The notes under the pieces: model-generated | Database searches by the model: none | What the model saw: the letters and a program-made list of their open reading frames with translations, nothing else | Told to the model about the DNA's origin: nothing | DNA from: Frankiales bacterium | Lineage (GTDB): Bacteria > Actinomycetota > Actinomycetes > Mycobacteriales > SCTD01 | DNA: 18,598 nt | Direction: 5' to 3' | NCBI GenBank assembly: GCA_025966295.1 | Contig: JAOPVD010000279.1 | Coordinates: forward strand, 1-18,598 | Shown: in pieces, positions 6,567 to 16,187 of the stretch | Layout of the letters: each line of letters opens with the position of its first letter | Numbering within the stretch: the first letter of the stretch is position 1 | Translations under genes and position numbers: made by a program

Positions 6567-8228
6567 TCAGGCCAACCGCTCGGACAGCAGCCGGACCGCC
6601 ATCGCACCCTCTCCCACCGCCGACGCGACCCGCTTGACGGACCCGCTGCGGACGTCGCCGACGGCGAACACGCCGCGTCGGCTCGTCTCCAGGAACAGCG
6701 GGCCGCCATCACCGTCGCCCTGCGCCGCCCGGTCGCCGGTGAGCACGTAGCCCTTCTCGTCGAGGTGCACGGACCCGGCCAGCCAGGACGTGCACGGCGT
6801 GGCGCCGATGAACACGAACAGCGCCCGCACCGCGAGGGTGGTCCGCTGCCCCGTCCGGTTGTCCTCGACGACGAGCGCTTCCAGGGTGCTGGCGCCGAGC
6901 AGCTCGCGCACCTCGGTGTGCCGCCGCACGGTGATGCGCGGGTTCGCCTCGACCTGGTCGACGAGGTAGCGCGACATGTCCTTGCCCAGGTCGTCGTGCC
7001 GGATCAGCAGCCAGACCTGCGGCACCTGCTGGGCCAGGAACACCGCCGCCTGGCCGGCCGAGTTGCCGCCGCCGACGACGGCGACCGGGTCGGTCCCGCA
7101 CTCCAGGGCCTCGAACCGGGTCGCGGCGTAGTAGACGCTGGTGAGCTCGAACTCCTCGAGCCGCGGGACGTCGAGCTTGCGGTAGCGGGCGCCGGTCGCC
7201 AGCACCACCGTGCGGGTGCTGAGGCTGGTGACGCCGTCGAGCCGCAGCCGGTAGTGCCCGCTGTCGAGGGTGAGGGCCACCGCCTCCCCGGGCACGGTGA
7301 TCCGGGCGCCGAACTTGGCCGCCTGGATCGCCGCCCGCTCGGCCAGCTCACCCCCCGAGATGCCGGCCGGGAAGCCGAGGTAGTTCTCGATCCGCGACGA
7401 GGCCGCGGCCTGGCCGCCGCTCGCGACCGCGTCCAGCACCACGGTGTCCAGCCCCTCCGAGGCGCCGTACACGGCGGCGGCCAGCCCGGCCGGACCCGCG
7501 CCCACGACCACCACGTCGCACAGCTGGCTCTTGGCCTGCGGCGCGTGCAGGCCCATCTGGGCGGCGAGCTCGGCGTTGCTGGGGTTGCGCAGCAGCCGAC
7601 CGCCCGGGACGGCGACGACCGGCAGGTCCCGCGTCGGGACGCCGAACTGCTGGAGGACCGCGTCCGCCGCGCTGTCCTGGTCGATGTCGAGGAACTTGTA
7701 CGGCAGCCGGTTGCGGGCGCAGAAGGCCCGCAGCCGGTGGCTGTCCGGGGAGAACCGGGAGCCGATGATGCGCACGCCGGACCCCTCGCTGATGAGCAGC
7801 GAGCGGCGCATGAGGAAGGCCCGCAGGATGAGGTCGCCGAGCTCGGCGTCCTCGAGCACCAGTGCGCGCAACCGGTCGATGCCGACGGCGAGCACCTCGC
7901 CCGGCACGTTCACCATCGCGGTCACGAGCGACACCTGCCCGGTCAGCAGGCTGAGCTCGCCGAGGAAGCGCCCCGGCCCGTGCACCCGGATCACCTTCGG
8001 CGCCACGTCGGCGTCGAGCAGCACCACCACCTGGCCGCTGAGGACGACGAAGAACTGTTCGATGTGCTCGCCCTCGTGGAAGAGCACCTCCCCGCGGACG
8101 GTCGGGCGCCGCTCACCGAACCGCTGCAGGCTCTGGATCTGGCCGTCGCTCAGCCGCGGGAAGGCCCCGTGCAGGTCAGGGGTCTCGGGCAGCGGTCGGT
8201 CGAGGACGGCGGACGGCAGCTCAGGCAT
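6567..8228 (-). CDS. Flavoprotein: cyclic-nucleotide-binding domain, glutaredoxin-like domain and thioredoxin-reductase-like domain
   Basis: This 553-residue fusion is the last gene of the chaperone operon. A cNMP-binding beta-roll spans about 28-145 (FLGELSLLTG at 88-97), but the cassette lacks the Arg that normally binds the cyclic phosphate (reads GQVSLVTAM). A glutaredoxin-like segment spans about 152-226, with SPDS (160-163) where a CxxC would sit. A thioredoxin-reductase-like flavoprotein occupies 236-553: FAD site VVGAGPAGLAAAVYGASEG (241-259), NADP(H) site VVGGGNSAG (384-392), second FAD motif FAVGD (521-525). The redox CxxC position reads YAAT (367-370). Cofactor binding therefore looks intact while both disulfide centres are missing. 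The ATG at 8228 overlaps the upstream stop by 8 bp. The electron acceptor is unknown. Confidence 0.88.
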   Translation of the reverse strand: MPELPSAVLDRPLPETPDLHGAFPRLSDGQIQSLQRFGERRPTVRGEVLFHEGEHIEQFFVVLSGQVVVLLDADVAPKVIRVHGPGRFLGELSLLTGQVSLVTAMVNVPGEVLAVGIDRLRALVLEDAELGDLILRAFLMRRSLLISEGSGVRIIGSRFSPDSHRLRAFCARNRLPYKFLDIDQDSAADAVLQQFGVPTRDLPVVAVPGGRLLRNPSNAELAAQMGLHAPQAKSQLCDVVVVGAGPAGLAAAVYGASEGLDTVVLDAVASGGQAAASSRIENYLGFPAGISGGELAERAAIQAAKFGARITVPGEAVALTLDSGHYRLRLDGVTSLSTRTVVLATGARYRKLDVPRLEEFELTSVYYAATRFEALECGTDPVAVVGGGNSAGQAAVFLAQQVPQVWLLIRHDDLGKDMSRYLVDQVEANPRITVRRHTEVRELLGASTLEALVVEDNRTGQRTTLAVRALFVFIGATPCTSWLAGSVHLDEKGYVLTGDRAAQGDGDGGPLFLETSRRGVFAVGDVRSGSVKRVASAVGEGAMAVRLLSERLA

Positions 8229-8487
8229 AGTCCTCGTCGACGTAGCACCAGCGCCACGACTCTCCCGGCTCGAAGGACTGCACGATGGGATGCCCGACCT
8301 GGTCGGCGTGGCCGTGCGCGTGCCGCAGCGGGGAGGAGTCGCAGCAGCCGACATGGCCGCAGGTCAGGCACAGCCGCAGGTGCACCCAGGGCGACCCGAC
8401 CTGCAGGCACTCCTCGCAGCCCTGCGGGGTGCGGGGCGTCACCGGCCGCACCATCGCCAGGTGCGGGTCGACCTGCTGCGTCGTCAT
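8221..8487 (-). CDS. UBP-type zinc finger protein
   Basis: This 88-residue protein consists almost entirely of a ZnF-UBP domain. Candidate zinc ligands are Cys24, Cys27, Cys40, Cys43, Cys48, His56, His60 and His66, in the family order C-x2-C, W-x5-C-x2-C-G-x3-C, H. The C-terminal WRWCYVDEDYA matches the conserved end of bacterial members. In eukaryotes this domain binds the free C-terminal Gly-Gly of ubiquitin; the bacterial role is unknown. The start ATG overlaps the thioredoxin stop as ATGA (8484-8487), and the 3' end overlaps the flavoprotein start by 8 bp. The three genes are therefore tightly coupled. An adaptor or zinc/redox-sensing role is inference only. Confidence 0.88.
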   Translation of the reverse strand: MTTQQVDPHLAMVRPVTPRTPQGCEECLQVGSPWVHLRLCLTCGHVGCCDSSPLRHAHGHADQVGHPIVQSFEPGESWRWCYVDEDYA

Positions 8488-8939
8488 CGCTGCGCCCCCG
8501 CGTTGCTGAGGGACTTCTCGACCCACTCGCGGATCGCCTCGGCCGGAGCCGCACCGGCCTCCCGGGCGATCACCTCGCCGTTGCGCAGCAGCATCAGGGT
8601 CGGGACGGCCTGGATCGTGAAGCGCTGCGCCAGCCGCGGGGACCGGTCGATGTCGACCTTGACGAGCTTGACCTGGCCGGCCAGGTCGTGCGCCACCCGC
8701 TCCAGCGCCGGGCTGACCATCCGGCACGGCCCGCACCAGACGGCCCACATGTCCACCAGCACCGGCAGCGGCGCGGCCTCCGCGACCTCCCCGAAGGTGT
8801 CGTCGTCGGCGTCGACGATCCACGCCAGCGGCTGGTGGCAGTTCCCGCACTGCGGCCGGCCCTGGCCGGTCGCGGGCACCCGGTTCTTCTTGCCGCAGTG
8901 CTCGCACTGGACGACGCTCGTGACCACCGCGGTGCTCAT
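8484..8939 (-). CDS. Thioredoxin with N-terminal zinc ribbon (TrxC/thioredoxin-2 type)
   Basis: This is a 151-residue cytoplasmic disulfide reductase. An N-terminal zinc ribbon has CEHC (12-15) and CGNC (31-34), as in thioredoxin-2. The thioredoxin fold follows with active site WCGPC (68-72) and the cis-proline loop AVPT (111-114). The zinc-ribbon thioredoxins known from E. coli are linked to oxidative stress. The ATG at 8939 overlaps the clpB stop as ATGA (8936-8939), so its translation is probably coupled to the disaggregase. The downstream flavoprotein looks like its reductase by position, but that protein lacks the redox CxxC, so the true electron donor is probably elsewhere. Confidence 0.93.
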   Translation of the reverse strand: MSTAVVTSVVQCEHCGKKNRVPATGQGRPQCGNCHQPLAWIVDADDDTFGEVAEAAPLPVLVDMWAVWCGPCRMVSPALERVAHDLAGQVKLVKVDIDRSPRLAQRFTIQAVPTLMLLRNGEVIAREAGAAPAEAIREWVEKSLSNAGAQR

Positions 8940-11560
8940 GACACCAGCACCGGTACGTCGAACAGCACCGTCAGCTCGCCACCCTTGAGGTCCACCGTGA
9001 TGACCGACTCCTCGGGGATGTCGTCGGCGAGCAGCGCCCGGCCGATCCTGGTCTCGACCTCGCGCGCGATGAAGCGCCGCAGCGGCCGGGCGCCGTAGAC
9101 CGGGTCGAAGCCCTGCCTGGCGATGTGCCGCCGCGCCTCGTCGCTGACCTCCAGTGCGATCCGGCGGTCGGCCAGCCGCTTGCGGACCTCGTTGAGCATC
9201 AGGTCGACGATCTGCGCGATCTCGGACTCGACGAGGGGCTTGAACAGCACCGTGTCGTCGATGCGGTTGAGGAACTCGGGGCGGAAGCGCGACTTCAGCT
9301 CGGCGAAGACCATGTCGCGTGCTTCGGCCTTCAGCTCACCGTCGGGCGTGACGCCGTCGAGCAGGTACTGCGAGCCGATGTTCGACGTCATGATGAGCAC
9401 GGTGTTGCGGAAGCTGACGGTGCGGCCCTGGCCGTCGGTGAGGCGGCCGTCGTCCAGCACCTGCAGCAGCGTGTTGAACACGTCGGGGTGGGCCTTCTCG
9501 ATCTCGTCCAGCAGCACCACGGAGTACGGCCGCCGCCGTACCGCCTCGGTGAGCTGGCCACCCTCCTCGTAGCCGACGTAGCCGGGAGGGGCACCGACCA
9601 GCCGGCTGACGGTGTGCCGCTCCTGGTACTCGCTCATGTCGATGCGGATCATGTTCTCCTCGGTGTCGAACAGCGCCTGGGCCAGCGTCCGGGCGAGCTC
9701 GGTCTTGCCGACGCCGGTCGGTCCCAGGAACAGGAACGACCCGATGGGACGCTTGGGGTCCTTGATCCCGGAGCGGGCCCGGATCATGGCGTCGGTGACG
9801 AGCTGCACCGCCTCCTCCTGGCCGATGACCCGCTCGTGCAGGATGTCGGCGAGCCGCAGGACCTTCTCCCGCTCGCCCTCCTGCAGCCGGGTGATGGGAA
9901 TGCCGGTCCAGTTCGCGACCACCTCGGCGATCTCCGCCTCGGTCACGACCTCGCGCAGCATCCGCCGCTGGCCCTGCTTGGAGGCGAGCTTCTCCTCCTC
10001 GGCCTTGAGGCGCCGCTCCAGCTCGGCCAGCTCGCCGAACCGGATCTCCGCCGCCCGGTTGAGGTCGTAGCGGCGCTCGGCCTCGTCCGCCTCCTGCCGC
10101 AGCTGCTCGAGCTGGCTGCGCAGCTCCTGGATCCGGCGGATCGCCTGCCGCTCGGCCTCCCACTGCGCCCGCTGGGCGTCGGCCTCGGCGCGCAGGTCCG
10201 CCAGCTCCTTGCGGAGCTCCTCCAGCCGGGTCTGGCTGGCCTTGTCGGTCTCCTTGGCGAGGGCCGCCTCCTCGATCTCGAGGCGCATCACCCGGCGGAT
10301 CAGGTCGTCGAGTTCGGCCGGCATCGAGTCGATCTCGGTGCGCAGCCGCGCCGAGGCCTCGTCGACGAGGTCGATGGCCTTGTCGGGCAGGAACCGGTCG
10401 GCGATGTAGCGGTGGCTGAGCGTCGCCGCGGCGATGCACGCGCTGTCCTGGATCTTCACGCCGTGGAAGATCTCCAGCCGCTCGCGCAGCCCGCGCAGGA
10501 TCGAGATGGTGTCCTCCACCGACGGCTCGTCCACCATCACCGGCTGGAAGCGCCGCTCGAGGGCGGCATCGGCCTCGATGTGCTTGCGGTACTCGTCGAG
10601 GGTGGTGGCACCGATCAGGTGCAGCTCGCCGCGCGCGAGCATCGGCTTGAGCATGTTGCCCGCGTCCATGCTGCCCTCGGCGGCGCCGGCCCCGACGACG
10701 GTGTGCACCTCGTCGATGAACAGCAGGATGCGCCCCTCGGACGCCGTGACCTCGGCCAGCACGGCCTTGAGCCGCTCCTCGAACTCGCCGCGGTACTTCG
10801 CACCGGCGACCAGGGACCCCATGTCGAGCGAGAAGATGGTCTTGTCCCGCAGCCCCTCCGGGATGTCGCCGCGCACGATCCGCTGCGCCAGGCCCTCCAC
10901 GATGGCGGTCTTGCCGACGCCGGGGTCGCCGACGAGCACCGGGTTGTTCTTGGTCTTGCGCGACAGGATCTGCACCACCCGGCGGATCTCGGCGTCCCGG
11001 CCGATGACCGGGTCCAGCCGACCCGACTGGGCGTCGGCGACCAGGTCCCGGCCGTACTTGGCCAGCGCCTCGTAGGCCTGCTCGGGCGTGGCCGAGGTGA
11101 CGCGCTGGTTGCCGCGGACCCGGGTGAGCGCGTCGAGCAGCTTGTCCCGGGTCACACCCAGGTCGCGCAGGGCCCGTCCCGCCGGGCTGCTCGGCCCCTC
11201 CTCCGCAAGGGCGATGAGCAGGTGCTCCACGGAGACGTACTCGTCCTTGAGCCGCTTGGCCTCGCGGTCCGCGGTGTCGAGCAGCTTGCTGAGCCGCTGC
11301 GTGACGTAGACCTGCCCGGGCGAGGCGCCCGGACCGGTTACCTTCGGCCGCCGTCCCACCTCGGCCTGCAGCTGCTGCACCAGCACGTCGATGTCGGCGC
11401 CGGTGAGGGAGAGCACCCGCGGAGCCACCCCCGACTCGTCCGACAGCAGCGCCAGCAGCAGGTGCTCGCCGTCCACCTCCGTGTGCCCCATCCGGGACGC
11501 CAGCGCCTGCGCCTCCTGGAGCGCCTGCTGGGACTTTTGGGTCAGGCGGTTCATGTCCAT
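8936..11560 (-). CDS. clpB: ClpB, ATP-dependent disaggregase
   Basis: This 874-residue Hsp100 protein threads proteins out of aggregates in cooperation with DnaK. The Clp N-domain spans about 1-150. NBD1 has Walker A GDPGVGKT (211-218) and Walker B ILLFIDE (278-284). The coiled-coil M-domain, which contacts DnaK, spans about 410-535. NBD2 has Walker A GPTGVGKT (613-620) and Walker B VVLLDE (681-686). The pore loop AKYRGEFEER (254-263) and the GYVGYEEGG loop (660-668) are present. Length and domain order are normal. The ATG at 11560 has AAGGAG 9 nt upstream. A second ATG two codons later (11554) forms an ATGA overlap with the upstream stop and is a possible start. The longer open frame upstream is not coding. 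Confidence 0.97.
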   Translation of the reverse strand: MDMNRLTQKSQQALQEAQALASRMGHTEVDGEHLLLALLSDESGVAPRVLSLTGADIDVLVQQLQAEVGRRPKVTGPGASPGQVYVTQRLSKLLDTADREAKRLKDEYVSVEHLLIALAEEGPSSPAGRALRDLGVTRDKLLDALTRVRGNQRVTSATPEQAYEALAKYGRDLVADAQSGRLDPVIGRDAEIRRVVQILSRKTKNNPVLVGDPGVGKTAIVEGLAQRIVRGDIPEGLRDKTIFSLDMGSLVAGAKYRGEFEERLKAVLAEVTASEGRILLFIDEVHTVVGAGAAEGSMDAGNMLKPMLARGELHLIGATTLDEYRKHIEADAALERRFQPVMVDEPSVEDTISILRGLRERLEIFHGVKIQDSACIAAATLSHRYIADRFLPDKAIDLVDEASARLRTEIDSMPAELDDLIRRVMRLEIEEAALAKETDKASQTRLEELRKELADLRAEADAQRAQWEAERQAIRRIQELRSQLEQLRQEADEAERRYDLNRAAEIRFGELAELERRLKAEEEKLASKQGQRRMLREVVTEAEIAEVVANWTGIPITRLQEGEREKVLRLADILHERVIGQEEAVQLVTDAMIRARSGIKDPKRPIGSFLFLGPTGVGKTELARTLAQALFDTEENMIRIDMSEYQERHTVSRLVGAPPGYVGYEEGGQLTEAVRRRPYSVVLLDEIEKAHPDVFNTLLQVLDDGRLTDGQGRTVSFRNTVLIMTSNIGSQYLLDGVTPDGELKAEARDMVFAELKSRFRPEFLNRIDDTVLFKPLVESEIAQIVDLMLNEVRKRLADRRIALEVSDEARRHIARQGFDPVYGARPLRRFIAREVETRIGRALLADDIPEESVITVDLKGGELTVLFDVPVLVS

Positions 11561-11883
11561 GGCAGTTCGCTCCTTGGAGCAGGTCGGGTGCGGAGGGAGG
11601 TCTCGAGCCGCTGGATGCGGTCGAGCAGGTCCATGACGAGGCCCAGGGCCGCGTAGTTGAGCGGGAGGCCGGCATGCAGCCGGCGCAGCCGGGCGAGGAC
11701 GGGCAGCTGCTCCGGGGCGAACCACAGCCCGCCGGCCGGGTCGCGGAGGGCCTCCAGCAGCCCAAGCGCGGCGAGCCGCCGTACCAGCTCGGGATGCACG
11801 CCACCGCGGGCCGCGAAGCTGTCGAGCCCGAGCCGGGGTGCGGACGGGACGACGACGATCGGGTAGCGCACCGGCTGGGTCAT
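11551..11883 (-). CDS. MerR-type chaperone modulator, CbpM-like (HspR as alternative)
   Basis: This 110-residue protein has a winged-helix segment (about 17-75, including SFAARGGVHPELVRRLAALGLLEAL and GGLWFAPEQLPVLARLRRL) and a C-terminal helix (about 78-98) for dimerisation. CbpM in E. coli binds the J domain of CbpA and inhibits it; HspR in actinomycetes is a MerR-type repressor of dnaK operons. The ATGA overlap (11880-11883) with a CbpA-type DnaJ favours the CbpM-like role. HspR remains possible because it too follows dnaJ in actinomycetes. No HAIR-type operator was found upstream of hsp20 or dnaK, which argues mildly against HspR. The end overlaps clpB by 10 bp. Confidence 0.8.
   Translation of the reverse strand: MTQPVRYPIVVVPSAPRLGLDSFAARGGVHPELVRRLAALGLLEALRDPAGGLWFAPEQLPVLARLRRLHAGLPLNYAALGLVMDLLDRIQRLETSLRTRPAPRSELPWT
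11570..11575 (-). promoter_or_regulatory. Ribosome-binding site of clpB
   Basis: AAGGAG on the minus strand lies 9 nt before ATG at 11560 and 15 nt before the second ATG at 11554. It sits inside the 3' end of the modulator gene and favours the first ATG. Confidence 0.65.
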
Positions 11884-12818
11884 GACTTGGTGCTCCTCGG
11901 GTCGAACTTCGACTCCGCGGCGAGCTGCTCGAACAGCTCGCGCTCGCGCTTGGTCAGCCGCTTCGGCACGTGGATCATCACCACGGCGTAGAGGTCGCCG
12001 GGCTTGCCACGCGGGTTGGGCATGCCCTCGCCGGCGAGCCGGAGCTTGCGTCCGCTCGACGAGCCGGCCGGCACCGTCACCTTCACCTCGCCGCCCGGAG
12101 CCATCAAGGGCACGGTGGCGCCGAGGGCCGCCTCCCAGGGCGCGACCGGCAGGTCGACGATGATGTTCCGGCCCTCGAGGCGGTAGCGGTCGTGGGGCTT
12201 GAGGCGCACCACGAGGTAGAGGTCGCCGGGCTCGCCGCCGCGGCCACCCCGGCCGCCCTGGCCGGCCAGGCGGATCCGCTGCCCGTCGGTGACGCCGGGC
12301 GGGATGGTGACGTCGTAGCTGCGCGCGCCGTCGCCGCCGGACAGCCTGATCTGGCGCTGACCCCCGGTGTAGGCCTCCTCCACCGTGAGCTCGATCTCGG
12401 CTTCCTGGTCGGCGCCCGGCACCGGCCCCGGCGAGCGGAAGCCACGGCCGCCGAAGAGGCCTTCGAAGCCGCCGGCCCCGCCGAACAGGTCCTCGATGTT
12501 GATGCCCTCGCCGCCGTAGCCGCCCCCGCTGCCGTACACGCGCGCGCCGCCGCCGTACCCGCCCCGACCGGCGCCGGCCGTCGCGTAGTCGTCCGGCACC
12601 TGCCGGAAGTTCGCGCCGAAGCGGTCGTACTTGGCCCGGTCCTCCTCGTCGCTCAGGACGTCGTACGCCTCGCTGATCTCCTTGAAGCGCTCCTCGGCGC
12701 CGGGGTCCTTGTTGACGTCCGGGTGGTTCTTCCGGGCCAGGTTGCGGAACGCGCGCTGCAACTCCTCCCCCGATGCGTTCCGGTCGACGCCGAGCACCTC
12801 GTAGTAGTCGCGGGCCAC
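11880..12818 (-). CDS. DnaJ-family co-chaperone, CbpA type (no zinc-finger domain)
   Basis: This 312-residue Hsp40 stimulates DnaK ATP hydrolysis and delivers clients. The J domain (1-68, MARDYYEVLG) has the HPD motif at 32-34. A Gly-rich linker (about 82-125, with repeated GGYGG and LFGG) follows, then two C-terminal substrate-binding beta-domains (about 137-290). There are no CxxCxGxG repeats, so this is a class B or CbpA-type protein and not classic DnaJ. The start is GTG at 12818 with GGAG (12828-12831) 9 nt upstream, just 6 bp after the grpE stop. The stop overlaps the modulator gene start as ATGA. The pairing with the MerR-type modulator mirrors E. coli cbpA-cbpM. Confidence 0.93.
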   Translation of the reverse strand: MARDYYEVLGVDRNASGEELQRAFRNLARKNHPDVNKDPGAEERFKEISEAYDVLSDEEDRAKYDRFGANFRQVPDDYATAGAGRGGYGGGARVYGSGGGYGGEGINIEDLFGGAGGFEGLFGGRGFRSPGPVPGADQEAEIELTVEEAYTGGQRQIRLSGGDGARSYDVTIPPGVTDGQRIRLAGQGGRGGRGGEPGDLYLVVRLKPHDRYRLEGRNIIVDLPVAPWEAALGATVPLMAPGGEVKVTVPAGSSSGRKLRLAGEGMPNPRGKPGDLYAVVMIHVPKRLTKRERELFEQLAAESKFDPRSTKS

Positions 12819-12824
12819 AACGCC

Positions 12825-13327
12825 TCACTCCGGCCGGCGCGACACGGCCACGGCACCCGGGCGGAGCTGCCGCTCGCCGGTGCCGTAGCCGGGCCGCAGC
12901 ACCTGCATCACCATGCCGGGCTCGGCGTCGGGGCTGTCCACGACCGTGACCACCTCGTGCCGCGCGGGGTCGAACGGGACACCCACCTCGTCCTGGCGGG
13001 CGTACCCCAGCCGCGCGAGCATCGCGACCGCCTGCTCGCGGACGGCACGGATCCCCTGCACGATGCTGTCGGCGTCCGCACCGGCGTGGGTCAGCGCCAG
13101 CTCCAGGTTGTCCAGCACCGGCAGCCAGTCCGCCGCCACCCTGGCGCGCTCGCTGGAGCGGGCGCGGTCGAGCTCGCCCACCTGGCGCTTGCGCAGGTTG
13201 TCGAGATCGGCCGCCGTGCGCCGCCAGCGGTCCTCCCAGTCGACCTCCGGCTGCTGCGCACCGGCGGTCGCCGGGTCCTCGGCGCGGACCTGCGCCGTGT
13301 CCTCGACATCCACGCGGTCGGCAGCCA

Positions 13328-13328
<1 letters not shown>
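12825..13328 (-). CDS. grpE: GrpE nucleotide exchange factor
   Basis: This 167-residue partner releases ADP from DnaK. An acidic N-terminus leads into the coiled-coil stretch WEDRWRRTAADLDNLRKRQV (31-50). The helix region WLPVLDNLELALTH (68-81) follows, and then the beta-domain that contacts DnaK (FDPARHEVVTVVDSP, 118-132, and VLRPGYGTGERQLRPGAVAVS, 142-162). It is somewhat shorter than many GrpE proteins but has all family segments. The ATG at 13328 overlaps the dnaK stop by one base (TGATG), so translation is probably coupled. The order dnaK-grpE-dnaJ is standard for actinomycetes. Confidence 0.96.
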
Positions 13329-15214
<1,886 letters not shown>

Positions 15215-15220
15215 GACGTT

Positions 15221-15228
15221 CTCCTTCC
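15221..15228 (-). promoter_or_regulatory. Strong ribosome-binding site of dnaK
   Basis: GGAAGGAG with a 6-nt spacer before ATG 15214 is the best match to the anti-Shine-Dalgarno sequence in the window. It lies in the only intergenic gap of the ten-gene run that exceeds 6 bp. Confidence 0.8.
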
Positions 15229-15243
15229 GGCTGAGGTGAGGGT

Positions 15244-15732
15244 TCAGACGCCCGTGCTGTGCCTGCTGGCGGCGGGGGTCGCCTGGTGGAGCAGCTCGGC
15301 GGCCTGGTCAGCGACGGCGGCGTCGACGAGCAGGTCGTACCGCTCCGGCTGGATCTGGGCGATCGAGGCGAAGTCGCGGCGACCGTGCTGGGCCCAGTGC
15401 GTGAGCAGGCCCACCAGCGTGCCGATGACGGCCCCGAAGATCAGGCCGTACAGCGCCAGCACAGCGCTGGCGACGAGTGGGTTGACCCAGTTGAACAGGC
15501 CGAACAGCCAGCCGATGAGCACACCGGTCACGGCTCCGCCGGCCAGCCCGCGCAGGGCTGCCTCCTTGTAGCCCATCCGCCCGGTGACCTGCTCGACCAT
15601 GCGCAGCTCCCGCCCGACGATGGCGACCCGCTGGACCGGGAAGCCCCGGTCCGACAGGTAGTCGACGGCGCGTTCGGCGTCGCCGTACGCGGTGTAGCTG
15701 GCGATCACGCGCTTGTCGTCGTTGTTCGTCAT
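15244..15732 (-). CDS. GSP17M-like general stress membrane protein
   Basis: This 162-residue protein starts with a GSP17M/YflT-like unit (RVIASYTAYGDAERAVDYLSD, then VQRVAIVGRELR, about 8-44). It resembles a small flavour-type alpha/beta fold found in general stress proteins. Two Gly-rich hydrophobic helices follow (about 62-80 and 86-113), and then a C-terminal beta-alpha unit (RYDLLVDAAVADQAAELL, 131-148). The likely topology is a hairpin in the membrane with both soluble ends on one side. Its molecular role is unknown. The ATG at 15732 overlaps the hsp20 stop as ATGA (15729-15732). Placement between hsp20 and dnaK suggests a role at the membrane during protein-folding stress. Confidence 0.85.
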   Translation of the reverse strand: MTNNDDKRVIASYTAYGDAERAVDYLSDRGFPVQRVAIVGRELRMVEQVTGRMGYKEAALRGLAGGAVTGVLIGWLFGLFNWVNPLVASAVLALYGLIFGAVIGTLVGLLTHWAQHGRRDFASIAQIQPERYDLLVDAAVADQAAELLHQATPAASRHSTGV

Positions 15733-16187
15733 GACGGGCTCCCGCCGGAGTGCGCCGGCTCCTTCTCCGCGTTCAGGTCGATGGTCCGCTGGCCGCCCTC
15801 GCCGATCTTGATCTGCCGGGGCTTGCTCTGCTCCGCGACCGGGACCGTCAGGGTCAGGACGCCGCGGTCGTAGTCCGCACTCATGCGGGCGGTGTCCAGG
15901 TTGTCGCCGAGGATGAACTGCCGGGCGAACTGGCCGTGCGGTCGCTCGTCCACCAGCACCTGGTCGCCTTCCTGCCGGGGCGACATGCGGCTGGCCGCCA
16001 CGTTCACGACGTTCCGCTCCACCGTGAGCGCGATGTCGTCCTCGGCGACCCCCGGCACGTCCAGCAGGATGAACACCTCGTCGCCCCGCCGGAACGCCTC
16101 GGCGGGCATTCCCTGCAGGGCGGTGCTGGCCAGGCGCTCAGTCACCCGGTCGAGTTCGCGGAAGGGGTCGAACCTCATCACCGTCAT
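15729..16187 (-). CDS. Small heat-shock protein, Hsp20 family
   Basis: This 152-residue ATP-independent holdase binds unfolding proteins and hands them to DnaK/ClpB. The alpha-crystallin domain (about 33-130) shows DEVFILLDVPGVAEDDIALTVE (36-57) and the signature ADYDRGVLTLTVPVAE (104-119). An I-x-I motif (IKI, 126-128) that normally bridges dimers is present. The ATG at 16187 has a purine-rich AGAGGAGAGG tract about 7 nt upstream; a second ATG three codons in is a weaker alternative. It is the first gene of the ten-gene run and is divergent from the PucR-type regulator. The 5' leader may fold so as to mask the ribosome-binding site. Confidence 0.95.
   Translation of the reverse strand: MTVMRFDPFRELDRVTERLASTALQGMPAEAFRRGDEVFILLDVPGVAEDDIALTVERNVVNVAASRMSPRQEGDQVLVDERPHGQFARQFILGDNLDTARMSADYDRGVLTLTVPVAEQSKPRQIKIGEGGQRTIDLNAEKEPAHSGGSPS

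Noticed and set aside
9125..11656. Open frame of about 840 codons antisense to clpB
   Set aside because: Same shadow effect; the minus strand has unambiguous ClpB motifs throughout.
11561..11804. N-terminal extensions of the ClpB frame and other frames beyond the family start
   Set aside because: Family alignment and ribosome-binding sites place starts downstream, and the extensions are out-of-frame readings of the neighbouring gene.
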